Source: Zhaonella formicivorans (lineage in GTDB: Bacteria; Bacillota; DUOV01; Zhaonellaceae). From it: a DNA stretch of 64,000 nt. Below the pieces are notes generated by a model. The model did not search any database. It was not told where the DNA came from and saw nothing but the letters and a program-made list of their open reading frames with translations. The stretch lies in contig NZ_CP085524.1 of the NCBI RefSeq assembly GCF_004353525.1, positions 2,328,142 through 2,392,141 on the forward strand, written 5' to 3'. The position numbers were made by a program, and so were the translations under genes. Shown here in pieces: positions 28,088 through 36,987 of this stretch; the first letter of the stretch is position 1; each line of letters begins with the position of its first letter.

Positions 28088-28394
28088 GCTGTCAGCTATC
28101 AGCCACCAGCCGTCAGCTTTTACAGAATTCCTTTTGAGCTGTTATTTCTAATCCATAGTTAATTATAGTATGAAATGACAGTTAAAAAAAGCGCAAACCA
28201 TTCTGTCAACCAGAGGCATTATTACCATTTTGTAGCAAAAGTATTATCTGAAGCTACGGAACTTAAATTTTGTAGCAAAAGTATTATCTGAAGCTACGGA
28301 ACTTAAATTTTTTAGCTAAAAGCTCACAGGTGCTTGCTAAATTGCTGACGGCTAAAAGCTGATGGCTAAAAGTTGGCGGCTGAAGGCTAATGGC
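28088..28394. repeat. Heptamer arrays around a 40-bp tandem duplication
   Basis: The 379-bp gap between the sigma gene and aroF contains no gene. A CAGCTAT-type array (28088-28119) and a complementary array (28338-28394) flank an exact tandem repeat of a 40-bp unit (28227-28266 and 28267-28306). The unit contains GTAGCAAAAG and GAAGCTACGG. Confidence 0.85.
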
Positions 28395-29412
28395 TAATTT
28401 TCTTGCCTACGGCTGCGGCAACACTCCGCAGGCTTTGCATTAAGCCTGCAAAGTTATCGGGCGTCAGTGATTGAGGGCCATCGCACAGGGCACGGCTGGG
28501 GTCAGGATGCACTTCAATGAGCAGTCCGTCAGCTCCGGCAGCAACAGCAGCCCGGGACATGGGGGCTACCAGCTTCCAGCTGCCTGTGCTGTGGCTGGGA
28601 TCAACTATCACCGGGAGATGGGAATTCTCCTGGACCAGCGGCACAGCGCTCAAATCAAGGGTGTTCCGGGTACCGGTCTCATAGGTGCGAATCCCCCGCT
28701 CACACAGGATAATCTGATCATTGCCTTTATCAATAATATATTCGGCAGCCATCAGCCATTCTTCCACCGTGGAAGATAAACCTCTTTTCAAAAGTATGGG
28801 TTTGCCTGCCATGCCCGCTTCCTGTAGCAAACGGAAATTTTGCATATTGCGGGCTCCGATTTGAATAACATCCGCATATTCTGCCACCAGTTCCACGTCC
28901 CTGGGGTCCACTGCTTCGGTGACGATGGGCAGTCCGGTGGCCTCCCTGGCTTTGGCAAGCATTTTAAGTCCTTCTTCCTCCAATCCCTGGAAAGCATAGG
29001 GAGAAGTACGAGGCTTAAAAGCCCCGCCCCGCAAAATTTTGGCTCCGGCAGATTTAACCTGCAGCGCTGCGGTCAACAGTTGTTCCTCGCTTTCCACAGC
29101 GCAAGGGCCTGCCATCACCACTACTTCATCGCCGCCTATCTCCACCTGGCCTACACGCACTATGGTCTTAGACTGTTTCAGTTCTCGCCCCACCAGTTTA
29201 TAGGGCTTCATGATGGGAACGATTTTTTCAACCCCTGGTAAAGTAATTAAACTCTCGGAGCTAAGCACTTTTTTGTCCCCGATTGCCCCGATTACTGTCT
29301 TTTCTTCACCATAAATGGGATGAGTTTTAAAACCGAATTCAATTAACCTTGCTTCCACCGCATCGATTTGCTCCTGTGTGGCCCCCGGACGCATAACAAC
29401 GATCATGATCAC
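28387..29412 (-). CDS. aroF: 3-deoxy-7-phosphoheptulonate (DAHP) synthase
   Basis: First enzyme of the shikimate pathway: condenses PEP and erythrose-4-phosphate. 341 residues. An N-terminal ferredoxin-like regulatory domain (about 1-70, [23 protein letters not shown]) is fused to the catalytic barrel. Motifs [51 protein letters not shown] and [13 protein letters not shown] are intact. This is the type found in Thermotoga and many Firmicutes. Expression is controlled by the T-box leader upstream. Confidence 0.96.
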   Translation of the reverse strand: MIMIVVMRPGATQEQIDAVEARLIEFGFKTHPIYGEEKTVIGAIGDKKVLSSESLITLPGVEKIVPIMKPYKLVGRELKQSKTIVRVGQVEIGGDEVVVMAGPCAVESEEQLLTAALQVKSAGAKILRGGAFKPRTSPYAFQGLEEEGLKMLAKAREATGLPIVTEAVDPRDVELVAEYADVIQIGARNMQNFRLLQEAGMAGKPILLKRGLSSTVEEWLMAAEYIIDKGNDQIILCERGIRTYETGTRNTLDLSAVPLVQENSHLPVIVDPSHSTGSWKLVAPMSRAAVAAGADGLLIEVHPDPSRALCDGPQSLTPDNFAGLMQSLRSVAAAVGKKISH

Positions 29413-29472
29413 TTACCTCCTGGTTATTTTAATGATATTATTTATTTCCTTAACGGCTTTCAGTGAATCCCT

Positions 29473-29588
29473 GGCCTTCAGCTGTCAGCTTTCAGCCTTC
29501 AGCCCCCAAACCTGCAAGATTCTCTTTCATGTCTTTTCCAAAAAGAAATACAAAAGACTGATAGCTGCTAGCTGGTGGCTGAAAGCTA
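29473..29588. repeat. Inverted heptamer pair between T-box and aroF
   Basis: CAGCTGT/CAGCTTT-type units at 29473-29505 and complementary units at 29556-29588, within the leader transcript downstream of the T-box terminator. Confidence 0.7.
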
Positions 29589-29591
29589 AAT

Positions 29592-29880
29592 AAAAAACCC
29601 CTCTATCCCTGGCTAGGGACGAGGAGTTTATAAGCTCTCGCGGTACCACCCTATTTGGCCTACTATAATAGGCCCGCTTTAATTCCAGGTACAGGAACTA
29701 AGTCCGATACCCTCTCCTTTTAACGGGGGAGTCCCGGCACACGCTAGTATAGTCCTTGGACTAATTCACGCTGCTGCTCCTGGGAGAACTTCATTTTATG
29801 GCCTCTTACCCGGCTCTCACCTTACCCGGGCTCTCTTTGAAGAAACACAAAAAACTACTTTTCCCAATCAACGCATTTTA
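29592..29880 (-). promoter_or_regulatory. T-box riboswitch controlling aroF
   Basis: On the minus strand the leader shows the T-box hallmark AGGGTGGTACCGCG (29639-29652), stem I elements (AGAGAG, GGTGAGAGCCGGG, GAAGTTCTCCCAGGAGC) and, at the 3' end, an intrinsic terminator (CCTC...GAGG stem then T-run, 29592-29625). Uncharged tRNA binding should favour read-through into aroF. An aromatic amino acid is expected from the target, but I could not place the specifier codon with confidence. Confidence 0.92.
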
Positions 29881-29881
29881 A

Positions 29882-29975
29882 GCCAACAGCTATCAGCTGT
29901 CAGCCATCAGCTTATTATTTACTTATCCGGCATGCCAGACACCGAACTAACAGCTAACGGTCGGTGGCTAACTGC
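29882..29975. repeat. Inverted heptamer pair upstream of the T-box
   Basis: CAGCTAT/CAGCTGT units at 29882-29912 face TAACGGTCGGTGGCTAAC-type units at 29949-29975. Confidence 0.65.
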
Positions 29976-30228
29976 TATTTTTCATATAGTAGCACAGTGG
30001 ACAAATTGTAGTCAAGAAATTATCGTGAATTTATTTCAACCTGCCATAGTACAGCATGAAAGCGAAATTACCAACAACCCGAGTTACGAAAAACACAGCA
30101 GCAACGGTCTATTTCCCCTTTTTATGTTAATAATATATAGCATATTGATTGATGCTATCTTGGGGTGGTATAATATGAATAAGAAGAATAAATTTAAATA
30201 TAATATAAGAAAAAATAAGGTGTTCAAT

Positions 30229-30405
30229 ATGCTAGGTTTAACAAAAAAAATTTCAAGAGAAGATAGATTGCATCAAGCGAAAATGCTCTCTGATAGTATT
30301 AGCGCAAAGACCGTTAGTGCTAATTTAACTTACCCTCAAATCAAAAAAGACGTTCAAGCCGCTTATCAAGATGTCAAGTCAAATCGTAGTTCCAGTAATA
30401 ATTGA
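30229..30405 (+). CDS. Putative antitoxin of a PIN-type toxin-antitoxin pair
   Basis: 58 residues from the ATG at 30229, six bases after AAGGTG; longer in-frame extensions upstream lack a ribosome-binding site. The product is basic and helical (MLGLTKKISREDRLHQAKMLSDSISAKTVSANLTYPQIKKDV). It overlaps the following PIN gene by 35 bp, the usual antitoxin-then-toxin layout. No named antitoxin family is recognised, so the role is inferred from position. The region is clearly more AT-rich than its neighbours, suggesting acquisition. Confidence 0.65.
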   Translation: MLGLTKKISREDRLHQAKMLSDSISAKTVSANLTYPQIKKDVQAAYQDVKSNRSSSNN

Positions 30406-30820
30406 TACTAATGTTTTAGTTCCTTCTCTTTATAGGCGTACCCACCTTTTGAATTTTATTCTAACTGGTAACTTGTCTGTTATATGGAATGATTTTATTT
30501 ATGAAGAGGCCAGAGAAATTATAGAACGTTTACATCCTAAGTATTCCCGGCTCGGTATTGATTACAGAGAAGTAGTTGCTTTATTAGACTTAATTTTAGA
30601 TCCATCTGATAAAGTCAGTGAAATGCCTCAGAATTGGCCACCTGTTTCACTAGATCGGGATGACGATCCTTTTTTGTTTGCTGCTATTGAAGGCAACGCC
30701 GAATACATAATATCAGCAGATATTCGACATATGCTTACACTTGGCGAATTCCGAGGAATACCGATTGGAAAACCCATTAATTTTTTTAGCTGGGCACAAC
30801 GCAACCGGCCATTTAGATAA
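30371..30820 (+). CDS. PIN-domain ribonuclease toxin
   Basis: 149 residues with a PIN fold. The first acidic residue is in VPVIIDTNVLVPSLYRR. Further acids lie in LDRDDDPFLFAAIEGNAEYIISADIRHML, which carries the typical DDPFL...A..g.AdyiiT.D pattern of toxin PIN domains. Such proteins cleave RNA and are neutralised by the co-encoded antitoxin. Translation probably couples to the overlapping upstream gene. Composition is AT-rich. Confidence 0.85.
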   Translation: MSSQIVVPVIIDTNVLVPSLYRRTHLLNFILTGNLSVIWNDFIYEEAREIIERLHPKYSRLGIDYREVVALLDLILDPSDKVSEMPQNWPPVSLDRDDDPFLFAAIEGNAEYIISADIRHMLTLGEFRGIPIGKPINFFSWAQRNRPFR

Positions 30821-30842
30821 ACAGTAAATGATTTTGTTATTA

Positions 30843-30863
30843 ACCCCTGTGAAGGGGTTTTTC
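30843..30863 (+). terminator. Terminator after the PIN gene
   Basis: ACCCC TGTGAA GGGGT stem then T-run. Confidence 0.8.
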
Positions 30864-30949
30864 TATTTTGACCAACATACGGAAGCCCAAGGCTTGACCC
30901 CAGCATGAAAAAAAAAGCCTTGATCACACAATTAAAGCTGTTTCAAAAT

Positions 30950-31000
30950 GAGTCAGAGAACCGTCCCCTGACTCACCGAGAACCGTCCCCTGACTCACCA
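30950..31000. repeat. GAGTCA...TGACTC palindromic repeats
   Basis: GAGTCAGAGAACCGTCCCCTGACTCA-like hairpin unit (26 bp) followed by a second half-unit. The same sequence family occurs at 42079-42148. It resembles REP-type palindromes. Confidence 0.8.
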
Positions 31001-31036
31001 CGTGGAAGGTGCGATGCGGGTCTTTGGCGGTCAAAT

Positions 31037-32728
31037 TTATTTCAGCCGGCCATGGCGCAGCATACCCCAGACCATCCACAAACCAAGCAGGGAGGATATG
31101 CTGAAGCCTGCCATCCCCAAGGAGGAGTAGCCATTGATTTTGGGGCCCACTTCCAGAGCCAACAGTATGGCGGAACCCGCAATCCCGGCTCCTACCACTA
31201 AACTTACAGCCAGCCTGGTAGACACTATATCCAGCATGCTGTACAAGTTTTCCAGCCCCCGGTGGACAAAAACAATGCTCAGCTCTCCTTTAGCCAAATT
31301 GCCGGCAATTTTCGCCAAATCTTTGGGCAGAGCAGATACTGTTTGCAGCATCTCCGTAGTGCGCCGGAAAACATTTTCGGGCCTGAAGTCCGGTTCAAGC
31401 TTGCCCTTTAAGTACTCCAGGGCCAGGGGCTTGACCACTTCCACCACATTGATCTCCGGGTCAAGGCGTTTTGCCAGGCCTTCACCGGTGACAATGGCCT
31501 TGCCCAGGGTAAAAAAGGAGCCCGGCATTTTGACCCCGTGTTCCAGGGAAATATCAATCATCCCATTGATCAAATGCCCTAAATTTATTGAGCCGTTATT
31601 CAAACGGTAAGTCTTGTCGAGCATATCGGAAACATCTTCGTATAGTTTGGCGCTGTCGATAGGACGGGTTGCAATGCCCAGTTTGACTGTCAGTTCAGCC
31701 ACTTTGGCCGCATCCCGCTCCTCCACGGCCAGCATCAGCTGGGCAATCTGAAAACGAAAGTCATTATCCAGCTTGCCCACGATGCCGAAATCAATCAGGG
31801 CAATCCTCTCCCCCGGTTGAAAGACCACGTTGCCAGGGTGGGGGTCTCCATGAAAAATCCCTTCCTCAAAAAATGGCAACACCAGCGCCGATAGAAAAAG
31901 CCTGGCCACCCTTTTGCCACCGGGGCTCCTCCGGTACCAGTTTTCACACGCATCTATCTTTACCCCGGAAATATAGTCCATGGTTAAAACTTCAGTGGTT
32001 GTGTACTGCCAGTATACCCGGGGCACTACCAAGTCCGGGTGTGAAGCGTAGACTTCCCGAAAGCACTCTTGGCAGAGAGCCTCAACGGTAAAATCCAGCT
32101 CTTTGCGAATCTGGCGGCTAAATGTTGTTATTACCTCATCCACATCGCAGACTTTGTTTAAAAGGGAACGTTTCAACAGGCCCTTAAAATCCTCCAAAAC
32201 CGCCAGGTCACGTTCGATGACAGCTTTTAAGCCGGGCCGCTGGATTTTTACCACCACCTCAGTGCCATCAGCCAGGCGGGCCCGGTGCACCTGACCTATA
32301 GAGGCACTTGCCAGCGGCTTGTAGTCAAATTCGGCAAAGATTTTCTCCGGCGGGGCGCCCAGCTCTTTCTCAACCTGCTCTCTAGCTTCGGCAGCCCCAA
32401 AAGGCGGAACGGCATCCTGCAAGCGGCTCAGTTCCTTGGCTAAATCCTTGGGAATTAAGTCAGGCCTAGTGCTTAAAAGCTGCCCGAGCTTGATAAAGGC
32501 GGGGCCCAGTTCCTCAAACATCAGCCTGACGCGCACCAGCGGAGATCTGCTTAGGGCAGCCTGCAGGGGTTTACAGGAAGCTTGGGGCCACCCTTGAACT
32601 GATCCGGCATAGGCTTGCACCAGTTTTTTGCGGTTTACCACGTAGGAAAAACCGTATTTTGCAACTACTTGTAAGATTTCACGCAGGCGCCACAGGTTCC
32701 GGCAGCGCTTAATGAGTTTTTTCAGCAT
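31037..32728 (-). CDS. UbiB/ABC1-family atypical kinase
   Basis: About 563 residues from the ATG at 32728 (MLKKLIKRCRNLWRLREIL), after AGAGGTAGG. Kinase-like motifs of the ABC1/UbiB family are present: the signature KLGQLLSTRPDLIPKDLAKELSRLQD, the Ala-rich nucleotide loop SASIGQVHRARL, VVKIQRPGLKAVIERDLAVL, HGDPHPGNVVF and LIDFGIVGKL. Two transmembrane helices at the C-terminus anchor it in the membrane. In other bacteria the family supports isoprenoid quinone synthesis; the role here is not certain. Confidence 0.93.
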   Translation of the reverse strand: MLKKLIKRCRNLWRLREILQVVAKYGFSYVVNRKKLVQAYAGSVQGWPQASCKPLQAALSRSPLVRVRLMFEELGPAFIKLGQLLSTRPDLIPKDLAKELSRLQDAVPPFGAAEAREQVEKELGAPPEKIFAEFDYKPLASASIGQVHRARLADGTEVVVKIQRPGLKAVIERDLAVLEDFKGLLKRSLLNKVCDVDEVITTFSRQIRKELDFTVEALCQECFREVYASHPDLVVPRVYWQYTTTEVLTMDYISGVKIDACENWYRRSPGGKRVARLFLSALVLPFFEEGIFHGDPHPGNVVFQPGERIALIDFGIVGKLDNDFRFQIAQLMLAVEERDAAKVAELTVKLGIATRPIDSAKLYEDVSDMLDKTYRLNNGSINLGHLINGMIDISLEHGVKMPGSFFTLGKAIVTGEGLAKRLDPEINVVEVVKPLALEYLKGKLEPDFRPENVFRRTTEMLQTVSALPKDLAKIAGNLAKGELSIVFVHRGLENLYSMLDIVSTRLAVSLVVGAGIAGSAILLALEVGPKINGYSSLGMAGFSISSLLGLWMVWGMLRHGRLK

Positions 32729-32746
32729 TCTACCTACCTCTGCCAA

Positions 32747-33047
32747 AGATGGACATAGGATTATTATCTATAAATACAGTGGATTTATGCACCCAGGGAG
32801 GGACGAAATTAGACGTACAGCCCCAGGAAAAAATTTAGTGGGTAGTAGCTGCACCACCCACTAACTATTGTGCTTTTAATTTCCTGGACCGGCTGCTACA
32901 GCAACTTAGCAAAGGGGTTGCGCCTGGCATTCCTACAAATAGTTTTCTGCAGCAATTTGGCTAAAATGCCGGTACTTCCGGCATTAATGCGCTTAATTTT
33001 GGCCGGACCGTAGAGGCGGTATTAACAAAGCAATAGCAAACATGTAG
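32747..33047. other. Gap at the end of the corrinoid gene cluster
   Basis: About 300 bp without a gene. A hairpin near 32839-32864 (GTGGGTAGTAG / CACCACCCAC) and another near 32968-32986 (AATGCCGG/CCGGCATT) may be terminators for the flanking minus-strand genes. Nothing else was recognised. Confidence 0.4.
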
Positions 33048-33455
33048 CTATACCCTACGCTCCTGGCCAGGGTTATACTTCTGCACTGCGTTGTCAACTA
33101 AAACTTGTACAAATTTTGAGCCTGCTTTTTCTAAAGCTAGTTCCACCTGTTTGTCGGTTAGCCCATAAACCAAAGCATTTACGTAAAAAGTCGCTTCACT
33201 AAATACATCACCCGTCATTCCTTGAACTACTATTCCTTTTTGCAGATCTACCAGGCTGCAATAAAATCCTTTTTTATCCGGAGCGGAGACGTAGCATTTT
33301 ATGTGGCCGATAAAAGGAGTAATTTTTTCTGTACATTTTTTTCCGACGTCCAATAAAAAAACTTGAACGAATTTGATCAACTGGTCCGTTTTCAACATAT
33401 GTCCAAAGGACACATTTTTTGACCAAGCGTATATACCAAACTCTTTATCATACAT
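33048..33455 (-). CDS. Small unknown protein linked to the CobW-type GTPase
   Basis: 135 residues from the ATG at 33455, after AAGGGTG and overlapping the GTPase stop by 8 bp, so translation is coupled. No family is recognised. Visible features are ITPFIGHIKCYVSAPDKKGFYCSLVDLQKGIVVQG, probably a beta-rich core with two cysteines, and a C-terminal helical part. Since the neighbouring GTPase lacks the usual C-terminal CobW domain, this protein may supply that function in trans; this is inference only. Confidence 0.7.
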   Translation of the reverse strand: MYDKEFGIYAWSKNVSFGHMLKTDQLIKFVQVFLLDVGKKCTEKITPFIGHIKCYVSAPDKKGFYCSLVDLQKGIVVQGMTGDVFSEATFYVNALVYGLTDKQVELALEKAGSKFVQVLVDNAVQKYNPGQERRV

Positions 33456-34044
33456 CAATAAACACCCTTATCATTTCATTCACGTTATACCCCTCAAGTA
33501 AAGAAATGGGTATCACTCTGGCCGTAGGAGCAATATCCGCTATAACGTTAGCAATATCGCTCAACTGTTCAGCTTCTTTCAACAATTGACATTTTGTTAT
33601 AAAAATCACTTCTGCAGTTTCTATTTGTTTTCTAATCAGTGGATGAATTACTTGCCAAAGCTCTAAAAATCGGGGGGCGTCCACAAGTGTGATGGTGATA
33701 ATTTTCCCTAAATCCCCCGAATAATGATTTAGTGCTTGCATAACACTCGACGAATCAGCAATCCCGGATGGTTCAATTATAACAACATCCGGATTGTAAT
33801 TATGCTTCAGTTCATCTAGCGCCTTGACTAAATCTCCTGTTAACTGGCAACATATACAACCGCTATAAAGTTCCAATACTTTAGCGGAGGTAGCACCTAA
33901 AAATTTTCCGTCAACACCTATTTCTCCAAAATCGTTAACAATGATTGCGACTCGGCGTTCGGTTTCTGCCAGACGTAAAGACAGTTCTCGTATCACAGTG
34001 GTTTTACCCGACCCAAGAAAACCTCCAACTAAATAGACATCCAT
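33448..34044 (-). CDS. CobW-type G3E GTPase, G domain only
   Basis: 198 residues; start ATG follows AGGAGGA. Walker A is GGFLGSGKTTVIREL. The metal-binding signature of G3E GTPases is at LYSGCICCQLTGDLVKAL (C-x-C-C). Walker B-like VVIIEPSGIAD and the NKxD-like position (IFITKCQLL) follow; there Lys is kept but the Asp is replaced. The C-terminal CobW domain is absent. Such GTPases deliver or load metal or corrinoid cofactors; here it is embedded in a corrinoid methyltransferase operon. Confidence 0.87.
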   Translation of the reverse strand: MDVYLVGGFLGSGKTTVIRELSLRLAETERRVAIIVNDFGEIGVDGKFLGATSAKVLELYSGCICCQLTGDLVKALDELKHNYNPDVVIIEPSGIADSSSVMQALNHYSGDLGKIITITLVDAPRFLELWQVIHPLIRKQIETAEVIFITKCQLLKEAEQLSDIANVIADIAPTARVIPISLLEGYNVNEMIRVFIDV

Positions 34045-34103
34045 GAAGTTCCTCCTATGCAGAAGCAGGGGCCCGTAATTAGGCCCCGTAATAAATTTTA
34101 TTG

Positions 34104-35207
34104 TTAATAAACACCATACTCTTTCGCAGCATCAATCATGGCTTGGACATTTTCAAAAGGCGTATCTAAAGGTACCTCACAACCGGTACTTAGGATGAAA
34201 CCGCCGCCCTCGCCACAAACTTCTATCAACTTTTTGCATTCCTTCTTAATGTCTTCAGGTTTGCCGTAACGCATTATGCTTGAATCAACATTGCCCATTA
34301 AACACATTCTATCTCCTAACATTTCCTTAGCTTTAAAAATATCGGACCTTTCTAACTCGAGAATACACTTTCCTTTGGGAAGTTCTTTAAAATATTGGTA
34401 CATTGGGGCCCAGTCCGTATCAAAATGGAGAAGGGAAATAATATTATGCTCCGCCAAAGCGTCTACAATTCTCTTGAGGTAAGGCCAGCAAATCTCTTCA
34501 AACATTTTCGATGAAATAAAGCTGCCTGACATACGTCCACCGTAAATGAAAACTATATTAACTCCGGCAGCAGCACAACCAGCCAGAGCCCATTCAATTG
34601 TTCCGGGAAGCATAAACTCACTGAATTCAAGTATCTTTTCCTTATGACGGTACATATCCATTGTAAAATTCTGCAGGCCACGGGCATACGATAATAGTTC
34701 CGCCGGTGGCATAACATAGCAAGAAGCCACAGGCTGAACTTTTCTAACTTCTTGCCATTCCATATTAACACGGCGCAACTTTTCGATTTCCTGTAATGGC
34801 TCCAATGCATGTTCAACAGGGATTCTTCGTAGGAGTTCAACCCAGCCTTTCTCCATTATTCTGTCATAGTCTTCAAACTGCATGAGGGGCGGGTATTCCC
34901 TTATTTGAGGTAAATCATTTCCATCCGGAATAACCCAGTTAAAGAACAAGGCACAGTGCGATGTGGGGAATGGTAAATAATGTAAAAACTTATAGGGAAA
35001 CGTTACAATGTAGTCAACATCCTTTCCGTGCTTCTCCCAAACCCTGACTATGGCATCGCAAGCCTTATCAAAGTCAAACATGAATTCCTTGGTTGTTATA
35101 CCTGCTTGCACGGGAAAATACCATTCCATCAGGGGTGCAACTGGTACCCTGTCAGGTTTTTCAAGATTGATGGCTGCGCGAACCCTTTCAATACTAGTCA
35201 TGGGCAT
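34104..35207 (-). CDS. UroD/MtaA-family corrinoid methyltransferase
   Basis: 367 residues of the uroporphyrinogen decarboxylase-like fold. The putative zinc ligands are His in LLHFDTDWAPM and Cys in FILSTGCEVPLD, as in MtaA-type enzymes, with the GNVD segment between. The gene starts one base after the corrinoid protein stop. In the vanillate demethylase system of Moorella and related systems a UroD-like protein is the substrate-side methyltransferase partnered with a corrinoid protein and an MtrH-like enzyme. The substrate here is unknown. Confidence 0.88.
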   Translation of the reverse strand: MPMTSIERVRAAINLEKPDRVPVAPLMEWYFPVQAGITTKEFMFDFDKACDAIVRVWEKHGKDVDYIVTFPYKFLHYLPFPTSHCALFFNWVIPDGNDLPQIREYPPLMQFEDYDRIMEKGWVELLRRIPVEHALEPLQEIEKLRRVNMEWQEVRKVQPVASCYVMPPAELLSYARGLQNFTMDMYRHKEKILEFSEFMLPGTIEWALAGCAAAGVNIVFIYGGRMSGSFISSKMFEEICWPYLKRIVDALAEHNIISLLHFDTDWAPMYQYFKELPKGKCILELERSDIFKAKEMLGDRMCLMGNVDSSIMRYGKPEDIKKECKKLIEVCGEGGGFILSTGCEVPLDTPFENVQAMIDAAKEYGVY

Positions 35208-35208
35208 A

Positions 35209-35850
35209 TCAGCTCACCATCCTTTCAACAAGCTGTTTGGCTACCCGAGCTGCCTGGGCAGCATCCTTGCAGTAAACATCCGCTCCTACCTTTTCAATCC
35301 AACCTTCGTTAACTATAGCGCCACCGATCATGATTTTTAGTCCTTCTCTTAAACCGGCCGCTTTAACCGCTTCAACTGTTTCAGCCATAGCTCCCTGGGA
35401 AGCAGTAATGAGTCCCGACAATCCGAGTAGTTGGGGACGTGTTTCGCGCACTTTTTCTGCAAAAGTAGCAGGAGATACATCAATGCCTAGGTTATAAACT
35501 TCAAACCCAGCTAAATCCAGAAAAGTAGCTACAATATTTAAGCCAATGTCATGTACATCTCCTTGTACTGTACCGATAACTGCTTTGCCAATCCTGGAAA
35601 CCTGAGATTGATTCTCTAAAAGATACGGTTTTATCTGCTCTATGGTAGAGCTGACTATTTCGCCGGCCATAATTAATTCCGCAATAAATGTTTCCCCTTT
35701 ATCAAACTTATCGCCAATCACCTGAAGCCCTAGTCTAATATTTTCAATTACTACTTCAGGACTTTCCCCAGCTTCAATTAAACTTTTTGCTATTTTACGC
35801 ACCTTTTCTTCATCCAAAGCCACAATAGCATCAGTTAATTCTTGAGTCAT
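35209..35850 (-). CDS. Corrinoid protein (MtbC/MtvC-like), second of two
   Basis: 213 residues from the ATG at 35850 (MTQELTDAIVALDEEKV), after GAGGTG. An N-terminal four-helix B12-binding cap (about 1-85) precedes a Rossmann-like cobalamin domain with the lower-ligand motif GDVHDIG in TVQGDVHDIGLNIVATFL, then GLSGLITASQ and the GGAIVNEGW tail. It carries a methyl group on cobalt between the substrate methyltransferase and the tetrahydrofolate methyltransferase. The partner genes lie directly on both sides. Confidence 0.94.
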   Translation of the reverse strand: MTQELTDAIVALDEEKVRKIAKSLIEAGESPEVVIENIRLGLQVIGDKFDKGETFIAELIMAGEIVSSTIEQIKPYLLENQSQVSRIGKAVIGTVQGDVHDIGLNIVATFLDLAGFEVYNLGIDVSPATFAEKVRETRPQLLGLSGLITASQGAMAETVEAVKAAGLREGLKIMIGGAIVNEGWIEKVGADVYCKDAAQAARVAKQLVERMVS

Positions 35851-35863
35851 ACTTAACACCTCT

Positions 35864-35998
35864 CTATTCTTTAGCATTATTTTCTACAATACGATTAATG
35901 ACCGCTTCCATTAACTTTTCAAAGCTTTCAAATTCCTGACTATCCCTACCAAAAAATACTTGAGCCAAACCTTTGATTCCGTAGCTGCCCTCACTCAC
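35864..35998 (-). CDS. 44-residue peptide gene in the corrinoid operon
   Basis: Starts with GTG at 35998, six bases after AAGGAGGTG, a strong ribosome-binding site. The product VSEGSYGIKGLAQVFFGRD...EAVINRIVENNAKE appears soluble and part helical. It fits tightly between the MtrH-like gene (40 bp upstream) and the corrinoid gene (13 bp downstream), which supports real expression. No family is recognised; a small subunit or regulator of the methyltransferase complex is possible. Confidence 0.65.
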   Translation of the reverse strand: MSEGSYGIKGLAQVFFGRDSQEFESFEKLMEAVINRIVENNAKE

Positions 35999-36038
35999 TA
36001 CAGGCACCTCCTTTCCTTTCTTTTAACGATTTAAATAA

Positions 36039-36833
36039 CTAACCTAAAAATCCGTCTCTATGCGCAGCAATATATCGCTTACAATACGCATCCTGGTCTA
36101 ACAAAGCTTCTGCGGCATACATCGTGGCCATTAATTCAAAATCTGTGGGATCGACAATAGCTGCATCAAGGCCAACTTCCAAGGCCATAGCTAAAAATGT
36201 TCTATTTATTAAGTGCCGCCTCGGCAAACCGTAGGAAACATTACTTAACCCGCAAACCACTTTAACTTCAGGCATTGATTGTTTGATAAGTTTTAAAGTC
36301 TCTAAAACAACATTAGCTAATTTAGTACCCGTACTAATAGGACGGACAAGCGGATCAAGATAAATATCAGCTGTAGGGATGCCATTTTTAACTAGCTCCT
36401 CTACCAATTTATATCCGATTTCAAACCTAGCCCGGGGAGTATCCGGTATTTTTCGTCCATCCATGCATAAGGCAATTATAGAAGCTTGGTATTCCTTCGC
36501 AAGCGGAACTATCTCTTCAAAACGTTTCTTTTCACCACTAATTGAGTTAATTAAGGCCTTTCCCTTGTGAACTTTCAGAGCTGACTCAATAGCTTTCGGG
36601 TTAGCGCTGTCCAAGCAGAGTGGCACCTCTAAAGCTTCTTGTACCGTTTTAACTAACCATGTAAGTGCTTCAGTTTCACCCTCTACTAGCGTACCGGCGT
36701 TGACGTCAACCAAGTTGGCACCTGCTTTGACTTGTAAGACAGCTAACTTTTTAATGCTTTCCTTGTCTCTGCTAATTACCAGGGGCTCGATGTGCTCGCG
36801 ACTGGTGTTAAGTAATTCACCTATTACTAACAT
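36039..36833 (-). CDS. Methyltetrahydrofolate:corrinoid methyltransferase (MtrH/AcsE-like)
   Basis: 264-residue pterin-binding TIM barrel. Family features: VIGELLNTSREHI at the start, AGANLVDVNAGTLVEGE, VPLCLDSANPKAIESALKV, ALINSISGEK and VVCGLSNVSYGLPRRHLINRTFLAMA. The conserved Asp and Asn residues of the methyltetrahydrofolate site are present. It moves the methyl group between the corrinoid protein and tetrahydrofolate, linking the pathway to the Wood-Ljungdahl or folate pool. The start follows AAAGGAGG. Confidence 0.92.
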   Translation of the reverse strand: MLVIGELLNTSREHIEPLVISRDKESIKKLAVLQVKAGANLVDVNAGTLVEGETEALTWLVKTVQEALEVPLCLDSANPKAIESALKVHKGKALINSISGEKKRFEEIVPLAKEYQASIIALCMDGRKIPDTPRARFEIGYKLVEELVKNGIPTADIYLDPLVRPISTGTKLANVVLETLKLIKQSMPEVKVVCGLSNVSYGLPRRHLINRTFLAMALEVGLDAAIVDPTDFELMATMYAAEALLDQDAYCKRYIAAHRDGFLG

Positions 36834-36955
36834 GCTGCTTTACCTCCTTTTCTCTCTTCTAAATATTCGTAATATTAGGAGATTATCCTTGCCCCTTTCT
36901 TGTTTCACTTGGGTACAATATTGCTTTGGTTTAATTTTAACTGCTAGCTATCTAA

Positions 36956-36983
36956 AACAAACAACCCCCAGAAGGGGGTAAGA
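36956..36983 (-). terminator. Terminator after the first corrinoid gene
   Basis: ACCCCCTTCTGGGGGT hairpin followed by TTGTTTGTTTT on the minus strand. It separates the regulator-corrinoid pair from the MtrH operon. Confidence 0.7.
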
Positions 36984-36987
36984 AAAG

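Noticed and set aside
29932-30228. 99-codon N-terminal extension of the antitoxin frame
   Set aside because: It starts in a heptamer repeat and has no ribosome-binding site; the ATG at 30229 has a proper one.
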